From contig MWDY01000289.1 in the NCBI GenBank assembly GCA_002070755.1, forward strand, positions 1-5,821: a DNA stretch of 5,821 bases, read 5' to 3'. A program made the translations under genes and the position numbers. The stretch's first letter is position 1. Each line of letters opens with the position of its first letter. Shown here one piece after another: positions 1-5,516 of this stretch. The stretch comes from Spirochaetes bacterium ADurb.Bin110 (GTDB taxonomy: Bacteria; Spirochaetota; Spirochaetia; Treponematales; Rectinemataceae). Below the pieces are notes generated by a model. It saw nothing but the letters and a program-made list of their open reading frames with translations, was not told where the DNA came from and did no database searches.

Positions 1-133
1 CGGAGTATGCATAAACCTTCTGGGCTTTGCCCTCGCAATTCTCCTGGATCTTCCAACGAGCCCTGCGATCATTGTGGTTGGCACCGTAGTAGTGCTGGGT
101 TGCAAGCTTTTATCAAGCCTAAGCCAACAATAA
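1..133 (+). CDS. C-terminal end of an ABC-3 family metal-ion transporter permease (ZnuB/MntB-like), 5' truncated by window edge
   Basis: Reading from base 2, 43 codons stay open to a TAA at 131-133. The peptide is strongly hydrophobic and contains the stretch ILLDLPTSPAIIVV followed by a second hydrophobic run (GTVVVLGCKLL). A transmembrane helix, then an 'LDLP(S/T)' turn, then a final helix is the typical ending of inner-membrane permeases of the ABC-3 family, which move zinc or manganese together with an ATPase and a periplasmic binding protein. The rest of the gene lies outside the window, so substrate and full length cannot be judged. It converges with nrdG, with 20 bases between the stop codons. 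Another polytopic membrane protein remains possible. The family call rests on a short motif recalled from the family, not on a search. Confidence 0.62.
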   Translation, partial: GVCINLLGFALAILLDLPTSPAIIVVGTVVVLGCKLLSSLSQQ

Positions 134-150
134 AGTTAGGTTTAGGCCTT
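115..150. terminator. Imperfect hairpin between convergent genes (possible bidirectional terminator)
   Basis: The arms AAGCCTAAGCCAAC (115-128) and GTTAGGTTTAGGCCTT (135-150) pair around a 6-base loop, with one mismatch, one wobble pair and two single-base bulges. The structure spans the permease stop codon and ends just before the nrdG stop codon at 154-156, where a shared terminator would be expected. Neither strand has a clear U-tract after the stem, so it does not meet the usual criteria for an intrinsic terminator. Confidence 0.35.
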
Positions 151-153
151 CAT

Positions 154-981
154 TCATCGCCTCAAACCCTTGCTGCCCATATCTTCTGCAATGCGGACTA
201 GAGCATCTATATCATCCGTATCTGGAGGCAATACATCATTCCATCGGCTATCGAGGCAGTTGCCTGGTGCAAAGGCCGTGAAATACCATGGTGTCTCTTC
301 AGGAACAAGGGCTGCAAGCGCTTTGACGGCTGGCTCGTCTAGATATCCCGGCACAACTACGCTGCGGACCTCGAATTCTTCCTTGTATTTTGCAAGGATG
401 TTGAGGCTTTGGATTACCGCGGCAAAAGGAAAGCTGCTTGACAGATCGCCATAACGCTGGGCATCGGTCTTGAGATCGAGCGCAACATAATCGGGCCTTG
501 TGCGCGGATCTTCGATCAGGGCCGAAAGCTTCTCTGGAAGAGATCCGTTTGTGTCGAGCTTGACAAGGAGGCCGAGCTCATGTATTTGCGCTATCAGTTC
601 GCCTATTTTTTCTTGCAACAAAGGCTCGCCTCCAGTGAGAACGACTCCCCGCACAAGGTGCTTACGTTTTTCAATTATGGATAGACATTCACCGAGGAGG
701 AGCAAATCGTCCGCTTCGCTAAGTACGAGTTCTCTATTGTGACACCATGGGCAGCGAAAATTGCAGCCTGTAAAGAAAATCACACTTGCAAGCCTTGCGG
801 GATAATCGAGGAGCGATGTCTTGCGAAAACCTACGCGGATGCGCTCGCCAGATGGCTGTAAACTGACATAGATTCCACCTGGCAGCGTCCAATTGAACGG
901 CGCTTGGTTCTCCTGGCTTTCATTGCTTTTCTGGATTTCATGGCTTTTCTGGATTTTCTGGCTTTTGTTCATTCTGTTCAT
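154..981 (-). CDS. nrdG: Anaerobic ribonucleoside-triphosphate reductase activating protein (radical SAM activase, NrdG2 type)
   Basis: This 275-residue cytosolic enzyme should use a [4Fe-4S] cluster and S-adenosylmethionine to generate the glycyl radical on NrdD. The radical SAM cluster motif is visible as TGCNFRCPWCHN, with Cys73, Cys77 and Cys80 in the CX3CX2C arrangement. It is followed by the SAM-binding LTGGEP at 115-120 and by the KLDTNG and ALDLKT segments typical of this activase family. The core begins near residue 48 (RIRVGFRKTSLLDYP), where family members usually start. About 45 extra N-terminal residues precede it, including a hydrophilic repeat (KSQKIQ, KSHEIQ, KSNESQ). The ATG at 979-981 overlaps the nrdD stop codon (ATGA), so the two genes are probably translationally coupled. 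An AGGA lies 12 bases upstream of this ATG, which is rather far. A second ATG three codons later is possible. Activase function is secure from motif and context; the role of the N-terminal extension is unknown. Confidence 0.95.
   Translation of the reverse strand: MNRMNKSQKIQKSHEIQKSNESQENQAPFNWTLPGGIYVSLQPSGERIRVGFRKTSLLDYPARLASVIFFTGCNFRCPWCHNRELVLSEADDLLLLGECLSIIEKRKHLVRGVVLTGGEPLLQEKIGELIAQIHELGLLVKLDTNGSLPEKLSALIEDPRTRPDYVALDLKTDAQRYGDLSSSFPFAAVIQSLNILAKYKEEFEVRSVVVPGYLDEPAVKALAALVPEETPWYFTAFAPGNCLDSRWNDVLPPDTDDIDALVRIAEDMGSKGLRR
923..976 (-). repeat. 18-bp imperfect tandem repeat in the 5' end of nrdG
   Basis: On the plus strand, units at 923-940 (TTGCTTTTCTGGATTTCA) and 941-958 (TGGCTTTTCTGGATTTTC) match at most positions. 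A third, degenerate unit follows at 959-976. The period of 18 bases equals six codons and encodes KSQKIQ, KSHEIQ and KSNESQ in the NrdG N-terminal extension. Such short in-frame arrays can change copy number by slippage without breaking the reading frame. Confidence 0.8.
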
Positions 982-3590
982 GAATGCACGTTTTCCTGCG
1001 CCGCAAAGAATTCCTTAAGCTCTGGTACGCTACGCAGGCGCGCTGCTATCTTTCCATTTTCATCTAATACGAGGACGGTCGGCGTAGAATATATTTCGAA
1101 TCGAGAAGCTTGTGCCATTCCTTCCTGCGAATCGGCATCGATTTCCTCGAAATCCACATTGCCAGCTAGAGCCCTTCTTACCGGTGGACAGTTCGGGCAG
1201 TTTTTCCTCGTAAAAAGAAGCACTATGGAAGCGCCATCATAATGCGCCTTGCTTATGTCATCTTCAACGCTTTCATAATGCGCCTCGCTCACTCCATGCT
1301 CAGGACTTTCAGACTCAGCCTTGCAATCCCTCTGTACTGGGCTATTGCATGTCGCTCTTTCGTTTGGTTTTGAGTCGGGATCGAATACGCGCCTTTCCTT
1401 ATATTCTGCCTTTTTGCCTGCATTCCAATTCTTAACCGAACGATAATACCCGACTATGCGGCTATAGACTTCGGTTCTTGTCCCCAAAATCTGGGCACCC
1501 TCATCGATCTTCTCGCCCTTTTGTTCCATTTTTCTACGCTCTTCTGCGGCGCATAGCGGGCAGAAAAAGTGTTCTCCGGCGAGATACCCATGTACCGGAC
1601 AAATGGAATAGGTTGGAGAGATGGTAAAATATGGGATTCTATATGAATAGGCTATAGTCTTTACAAGCTGAGCGCATGCCCGCCAGTCTGATATGGCTTC
1701 GCCAAGAAATACATGGAAGACCGTTCCGCCTGTATAGACTGTCTGCAACTCCTCCTGGAGGTCGAGCGCATCGAAGATGTCGGAGGTATATCCAACGGGA
1801 AGCTGCGAGGAATTCGTGTAATAGGGCTCATCTGTGCCAGAGGCGATTATTTCCGGATATCTTTCCTTATCGTGCTTTGCAAGTCTATAGGAAGTCGACT
1901 CCGCAGGCGTTGCTTCCAGGTTGAATAGATCTCCCGTCTCTTCCTGAAAATCGGCAAGCCTGGTCTTCATGTATTGCAGAAGCTCAAGAGCAAAATCTCT
2001 CCCTTCTTCCGTAGCCGTTGTGATCGAGGGAGAAAAGAAATTCTGAAGACATTCGTTCATCCCCACAATGCCAATCGTACTAAAATGATTCTCGAAAGTC
2101 CTTAGATAGCGTTTTGTATAAGGAAATAGACCCACATCGAGCAAGCGCTGAATAACTTTGCGCTTTATAACTAGACTTCTCTTTGCTTTTTCCATCAGCT
2201 CATCGAGTCGGCCGAAAAATTCCTTTTCGTTTCGCGAAAGATAACCAATTCTGGGCAAATTGATCGTCACAACACCTATCGAGCCAGTAAGCTCATCGGC
2301 CCCGAATAGCCCACCGCCTTTTTTTCGCAGCTCACGTTTATCCAGCCTGAGCCTACAGCACATACTGCGGACATCGGCTGGATTCAGATCCGAATTGATA
2401 AAATTCTGAAAATAGGGTGTACCATACTTAGCCGTCATTTCGAACAAGAGCTTCGCATTCGGGGAGTCCCAATCGAAATCGCGTGTTACATTATAAGTAG
2501 GTATGGGATATTGAAAGCCCCTACCCGATGCATCTCCTTCGAGCATAAGCTCGATAAAAGCCCTGTTAATCCTATCCATTTCTGGCCTGCAATCGCCATA
2601 AGAGAAATCGAGTTCTTTCCCTCCCACGATGGCTGGTTTGTCGCACAAGTCTTCTGGCACGGTCCAGTCCAGCGTGATATTCGTAAAAGGTGCCTGACTC
2701 CCCCAGCGCGATGGCGTGTTTACACCAAAGACAAAGCTCTGCAGGCTTTGCTTTATTTCCTTGTCGCTCAGATTGTCGACTCTCACAAAGGGAGCAAGAT
2801 AGGTATCAAAAGAGCTGAAAGCCTGTGCTCCTGCCCATTCATTCTGAAGAATCCCAAGAAAATTCACCATTTGATTGGCGAGCGTGGAAAGGTGACTTGC
2901 AGGCTTTGATGAAATCTTGTCAGGAATGCCGCCCAATCCTTCACGGATCAGATCCCTCAAAGACCAACCTGCACAGTAGCCTGAAAACATTGAAAGATCG
3001 TGGATATGAAAGTCGGCATTTCGATGAGCTTCTGCGATATCCTTCGGGTATATCTGCGTGAGCCAGTAGTTCGCTGTTACGCTCCCCGAATTATGAAGAA
3101 TAAGCCCACCAAGCGAATAGTTGACATTGGCATTCTCATTGACACGCCAGTCCGACCGAGCGAGATACCCATTCATAGTCGCAGAAATGTCCAACATAAG
3201 CTTCTTTGTGTCGCGAATCGCTTCATGCCGGGCTCGGTATAGTATATAGGCCTTCGAAACTGCAGTCTCTCTCTGTTCGATCAGAACGGTCTCAACTATA
3301 TCCTGAATCTCCTCAATAGCCGGTATGGAGTTAGGATGACGAGTCTGAACGAGCTCCTTGATTTTCTTTTCAATAAGATCTGTGTATAGGATGGGTTTAT
3401 TATTCCCCTGATTATCAAGGATCGATGTATTCGTTGCGACGAATGCTTTTTCTATGGCTTTCTCTATTTTATGTCTATCGTAACCCACCACTTCTCCAGA
3501 GCGTTTGACAACGCTCTTTATAGGTGGAACAACTTGCCATTCCAGAAAATCGGGCCCAAAAAGGCTGGGAATCTCTGTTCCGTTTGTCAT
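978..3590 (-). CDS. nrdD: Anaerobic (class III) ribonucleoside-triphosphate reductase with fused C-terminal redoxin domain
   Basis: The product reduces ribonucleotides to deoxyribonucleotides under anoxia in the cytosol. From the ATG at 3590 it has 870 residues. An N-terminal ATP-cone lies at about 25-119 (VVKRSGEVVGYDRHKIEKA), followed by the glycyl-radical barrel with the paired cysteines MCCRL (Cys411, Cys412) and the signature YYTNSSQLPV. A metal-site segment CPVHGYLAGEHFFCPLC follows, with Cys664, His667, Cys677 and Cys680. The radical loop RIVGYYRSV carries the radical glycine Gly714. A hydrophilic linker (about 735-786) with two extra cysteines, 748 and 756, leads into a thioredoxin/glutaredoxin-like domain (787-870). 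That domain has a CPNC motif (Cys798, Cys801) and the STPTV cis-proline segment. The fusion makes it longer than usual NrdD proteins. An in-frame GTG at 3638 would add 16 residues, but it lacks a ribosome binding site and lies inside an NrdR box, so the ATG preceded by AGAGG is preferred. nrdG follows with a 4-base overlap. Confidence 0.95.
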   Translation of the reverse strand: MTNGTEIPSLFGPDFLEWQVVPPIKSVVKRSGEVVGYDRHKIEKAIEKAFVATNTSILDNQGNNKPILYTDLIEKKIKELVQTRHPNSIPAIEEIQDIVETVLIEQRETAVSKAYILYRARHEAIRDTKKLMLDISATMNGYLARSDWRVNENANVNYSLGGLILHNSGSVTANYWLTQIYPKDIAEAHRNADFHIHDLSMFSGYCAGWSLRDLIREGLGGIPDKISSKPASHLSTLANQMVNFLGILQNEWAGAQAFSSFDTYLAPFVRVDNLSDKEIKQSLQSFVFGVNTPSRWGSQAPFTNITLDWTVPEDLCDKPAIVGGKELDFSYGDCRPEMDRINRAFIELMLEGDASGRGFQYPIPTYNVTRDFDWDSPNAKLLFEMTAKYGTPYFQNFINSDLNPADVRSMCCRLRLDKRELRKKGGGLFGADELTGSIGVVTINLPRIGYLSRNEKEFFGRLDELMEKAKRSLVIKRKVIQRLLDVGLFPYTKRYLRTFENHFSTIGIVGMNECLQNFFSPSITTATEEGRDFALELLQYMKTRLADFQEETGDLFNLEATPAESTSYRLAKHDKERYPEIIASGTDEPYYTNSSQLPVGYTSDIFDALDLQEELQTVYTGGTVFHVFLGEAISDWRACAQLVKTIAYSYRIPYFTISPTYSICPVHGYLAGEHFFCPLCAAEERRKMEQKGEKIDEGAQILGTRTEVYSRIVGYYRSVKNWNAGKKAEYKERRVFDPDSKPNERATCNSPVQRDCKAESESPEHGVSEAHYESVEDDISKAHYDGASIVLLFTRKNCPNCPPVRRALAGNVDFEEIDADSQEGMAQASRFEIYSTPTVLVLDENGKIAARLRSVPELKEFFAAQENVHS
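981..1232 (-). other. Redoxin-like domain fused to NrdD
   Basis: This segment encodes the last 84 residues of NrdD. It starts with a beta-strand-like run ASIVLLFTRKN, then CPNC (a CXXC dithiol), an acidic segment VDFEEIDADS, and YSTPTVLVLDENGK, which has the proline placement of the thioredoxin fold. NrdH-redoxin and glutaredoxin-like proteins of this size deliver electrons to ribonucleotide reductases. Some class III enzymes are known to use thioredoxin/NrdH-type reductants instead of formate. A tethered donor is therefore the simplest reading, although it is an inference. Confidence 0.82.
1237..1289 (-). repeat. Direct repeat, 36-bp period, in the NrdD linker
   Basis: On the plus strand, TCATAATGCGCCTTGCT at 1237-1253 recurs at 1273-1289 with one change (16 of 17 identical). 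The 36-base period is exactly 12 codons. It gives SEAHY and SKAHY in the acidic linker (residues 768-772 and 780-784) just before the redoxin domain. The linker looks like a flexible tether extended by an in-frame duplication. Confidence 0.8.
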
Positions 3591-3600
3591 ATCTCGATTA

Positions 3601-3605
3601 CCTCT
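3601..3605 (-). promoter_or_regulatory. Ribosome binding site deciding the nrdD start
   Basis: On the minus strand, AGAGG lies 10 bases upstream of the ATG at 3590-3588. No comparable purine-rich site precedes the alternative GTG at 3638, which supports the shorter protein. The site touches the edge of the proximal NrdR-like box. Confidence 0.6.
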
Positions 3606-3619
3606 ACTATATATTGTGT
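3604..3619. promoter_or_regulatory. NrdR box, proximal to nrdD
   Basis: The plus-strand sequence CTACTATATATTGTGT matches the published NrdR-box consensus ACACWATATATWGTGT at 14 of 16 positions. The mismatches are at the first two bases of the left end. NrdR is an ATP-cone, zinc-finger repressor of ribonucleotide reductase operons. The site lies between the inferred promoter and the nrdD start. Confidence 0.78.
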
Positions 3620-3634
3620 ATTGTACTAGCAAAG

Positions 3635-3650
3635 ACACAATATATATTGG
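3635..3650. promoter_or_regulatory. NrdR box, distal to nrdD
   Basis: The plus-strand sequence ACACAATATATATTGG also matches the NrdR consensus at 14 of 16 positions; mismatches are at positions 13 and 16. It starts 31 bp from the proximal box, with a 15-bp gap. That is about three helical turns and is the spacing typical of tandem NrdR boxes. It covers the putative -10 element, so binding would block RNA polymerase. Confidence 0.78.
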
Positions 3651-3667
3651 TCATTGGGCGGATGCAA
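3639..3667 (-). promoter_or_regulatory. Putative sigma-70 promoter of nrdDG
   Basis: On the minus strand, TTGCAT (3662-3667) is separated by 17 bp from TATATT (3639-3644), which resembles a housekeeping -35/-10 pair. Transcription would start near 3632 and give a leader of about 40 bases. The -10 falls inside the distal NrdR box. The surrounding AT-rich palindrome limits certainty about the exact -10. Confidence 0.5.
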
Positions 3668-3939
3668 GAGGCAATTTTGTATTATCTGTGATCTCACCCA
3701 TCTCTAGGTTTCGCTTCAAGGATAGCACAATATTGATTGGATATTAGAATATAGCTATGGAAATGCTTTATCATTGTGATAGACTATTTATGCTTCAGCT
3801 TCCTGAAGAAATATAATGACCCAAAAAGCCCGAAGCGCTAAAACAAGAAAGAGTCAATCAAGAAGCCTTCGAAATTATCTTATTCAAAAGGCAACATGAT
3901 TTTATTTTGGAATAAAGCACCTTCCAAGGACGAAATAAA
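3651..3939. other. Intergenic region between divergent nrdD and the serine hydrolase gene
   Basis: This AT-rich stretch has no convincing gene. It contains a perfect 6-bp stem with a 4-base loop (CTTCAG/CTGAAG, 3793-3808) and an AT-only inverted repeat TTTATT/AATAAA (3901-3916) just upstream of the hydrolase ribosome binding site. The hydrolase promoter should lie here, but no -35/-10 pair stands out. Two tiny open frames starting at about 3757 and 3816 have no good ribosome binding site. Confidence 0.55.
3926..3930 (+). promoter_or_regulatory. Ribosome binding site of the serine hydrolase gene
   Basis: AAGGA lies 9 bases upstream of the ATG at 3940. An in-frame TAA at 3913-3915 rules out any longer start, so the two signals together fix the start well. 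Confidence 0.75.
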
Positions 3940-5379
3940 ATGGAACTAAGAAATCTATCAAAAGCCATCCAATTCATCGCGGATTTCATTCCTGAGGCCA
4001 TGACGGAGACAAAGACGCCGGGATGCAGTATAGCGCTAATAAACGATTCGAAATTAATCTATGAGGATGGTTTTGGATGGAGAGACCTCGAGGAATCTCT
4101 TCCTGCAACACCGGATACACTGTATGGCATCGGCTCATGCACAAAAGCTTTTGTTGCTACCGCCATTCTCCTATTGGCAGAACAAAGCAAATTGAGCCTC
4201 GACGATCCTGCAGATCGCTATGTTCCCTTCAAGCTTCACACATCAAAAGGATCTATCACTATACATCATCTTCTCACTCATTCATCCGGCCTTCCTACGC
4301 TATCGACCTCAGAGCTTCTGATACAAAAGGGATTGGGAATGCAAGTAGTTCCCCCTCTTGCCAGCAGCAATGATTTCTATCGCTGGGTCAATGGAGCTCA
4401 GGCAGAGATTGCTTCGGAACCCGGAAAACGATTTTTCTATAGCAACGAAAGCTACCGGATGCTTGGTCACATTGTGCAAGTCGTAGCTAATATGCCATTT
4501 CATGAGTTTGTCACCAAAAATATCCTTGATCCTCTTGGTATGACTCGTTCCACTTTTGTCCGTTCCTGCTATGAGCGCGAAAATGATAGGATGCAACCTT
4601 ACTTCTCTAAATCAGATGGAAGTATTGCGCGATCCACTTTTCCTTATCCAGATGTCCTATCGAATCCTGAATTCTCTTTCATGCTCGCAGCGGGCGGACT
4701 CATTTCATCGGCTCGAGATATGACAAAATTTTTAGCCGCCAATATGCCCAATGTGCAAAATGCGCTGCTTATGCCGGCTGACAAGAATATATTGTTGAGC
4801 GACCAATCCATTATGCTTATGCAAATACCTCATGTTGTCAAGCCAGATTCGTATTATGGCAAAAATGGTTATGGCTATGGTTGGACCATCACCGATGATT
4901 TTCTTGGTATGCCCATGATAGCCCATGGTGGCTCGATAGAGGTCTCTACCGCACATGTCGCTTTCCTACCACAAAAAGGCGTAGGCGCAGTGATCCTTGC
5001 CAACAGCTCAGGCATGTCACACGCAGCCATAATTGAAGGGATCTTTGCTTCACTCCTAGGGCTCGACCCCTTCGAAGTCATAACTCCTCTTCGCATAAAA
5101 AAAGGAATGTGCTCTCTGTGCGGTAGCTACGAATCATATCGCGGTGCAGCTAAGGCGCGTGTCTTCTGCAAAGAAGGGATGCTCTATCTTGAACAAAAGG
5201 ATGGTCTACAAGACTCTACCGCGCCCTTAATTCCCGAGGGCGATAGCACGAAGTATGATCGCTTCTTTATCCTTACGGACGGCGCGCGCGAGCCTGTCGA
5301 GTTTCGAAGGATTCGAGATGAGACTCATGATGGATTTGATCTCTTTGTGGAGAGATATAGGTATCATAAAATCATTTAA
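3940..5379 (+). CDS. Class C beta-lactamase-related serine hydrolase (penicillin-binding protein-like/peptidase/esterase family)
   Basis: This 479-residue protein has the serine beta-lactamase/D-aminopeptidase fold (Beta-lactamase family, PF00144). The nucleophile motif SCTK (Ser66, Lys69) sits in LYGIGSCTKAF. It is followed by the characteristic ITIHHLLTHSSGLP at 106-119, the second motif YSN (Tyr167-Asn169) and the third motif HGG (329-331), which replaces the KTG of true beta-lactamases. A C-terminal part from about 388 (CGSYESYRG) resembles the small beta-rich domain often attached to such hydrolases. No signal peptide or membrane segment is visible, so a cytoplasmic location is likely and a cell-wall role less so. 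Relatives include D-aminopeptidases, esterases and uncharacterised hydrolases, so the substrate cannot be named and beta-lactam resistance should not be assumed. The gene appears to be transcribed alone. Its stop codon overlaps the stop codon of the opposing ABC ATPase remnant. Confidence 0.9.
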   Translation: MELRNLSKAIQFIADFIPEAMTETKTPGCSIALINDSKLIYEDGFGWRDLEESLPATPDTLYGIGSCTKAFVATAILLLAEQSKLSLDDPADRYVPFKLHTSKGSITIHHLLTHSSGLPTLSTSELLIQKGLGMQVVPPLASSNDFYRWVNGAQAEIASEPGKRFFYSNESYRMLGHIVQVVANMPFHEFVTKNILDPLGMTRSTFVRSCYERENDRMQPYFSKSDGSIARSTFPYPDVLSNPEFSFMLAAGGLISSARDMTKFLAANMPNVQNALLMPADKNILLSDQSIMLMQIPHVVKPDSYYGKNGYGYGWTITDDFLGMPMIAHGGSIEVSTAHVAFLPQKGVGAVILANSSGMSHAAIIEGIFASLLGLDPFEVITPLRIKKGMCSLCGSYESYRGAAKARVFCKEGMLYLEQKDGLQDSTAPLIPEGDSTKYDRFFILTDGAREPVEFRRIRDETHDGFDLFVERYRYHKII

Positions 5380-5516
5380 AGAATCGGAAAATGGCACTTT
5401 ACAATGTGCCCAGGTTGTAATTCTGAAGAAATCGGTTCTTCTATCCTGCAAATCTCTCTAGCTTGCGGACAACGAGGATGAAATCGGCAACCAGGCGGCA
5501 CATGAATCGGGCTTCT
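5376..5516 (-). pseudogene. 3' remnant of an oligopeptide/dipeptide ABC transporter ATP-binding protein gene (OppD/DppD/OppF-like)
   Basis: In a frame different from the adjoining transposase, the minus strand reads SPIHVPPGCRFHPRCP, then QAREICRIEEP and PGHIVKCHFPIL, ending at a TAA (5378-5376). The 'SP..PP.GCRFHPRCP....IC....P' pattern is the hallmark C-terminal extension of ATPases serving peptide/nickel ABC importers. There its cysteines are thought to bind an iron-sulfur cluster in some members. Three or four of those cysteines are present here. Only about 45 residues remain: the Walker A, signature and Walker B regions are absent from the window, and the upstream sequence switches to transposase DNA around 5511-5520. 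There is no start codon of its own, so it should be non-functional. Its stop codon overlaps that of the convergent hydrolase gene. Confidence 0.85.

Noticed and set aside
7..201. 64-codon plus-strand frame starting at an ATG near the left edge
   Set aside because: The alternative frame from base 2 gives a coherent membrane-protein end; this one is compositionally odd and overlaps the 3' end of nrdG.
680..1620. Possible CRISPR-like repeats in nrdG/nrdD
   Set aside because: The repeats are in-frame, with periods of 18 and 36 bases that match codon multiples, and lack spacer structure.
2511..2909. 132-codon plus-strand open frame within nrdD
   Set aside because: It lies antisense to the strongly conserved NrdD barrel and has no recognisable motif; a shadow frame.
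3590..3638. GTG at 3638 as the nrdD start, adding 16 residues
   Set aside because: No ribosome binding site lies upstream, and the added codons run through both NrdR-like boxes and past the inferred transcription start near 3632. The ATG at 3590 has AGAGG and precedes recognisable NrdD sequence.
3793..3808. CTTCAG/CTGAAG hairpin as a terminator or regulatory RNA
   Set aside because: Perfect but only 6 bp, with no U-tract and no gene ending nearby; noted only within the intergenic entry.
3816..3899. 27-codon basic open frame (starts MTQKARSAKTRK) in the intergenic region
   Set aside because: Only a weak upstream purine run, very short, no recognisable family; an open frame this size is expected by chance.
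5393..5410. GGCAC/GTGCC inverted repeat as a terminator for the serine hydrolase
   Set aside because: Short stem with an internal mismatch, no T-run after it, and it lies inside the coding end of the ABC ATPase remnant.
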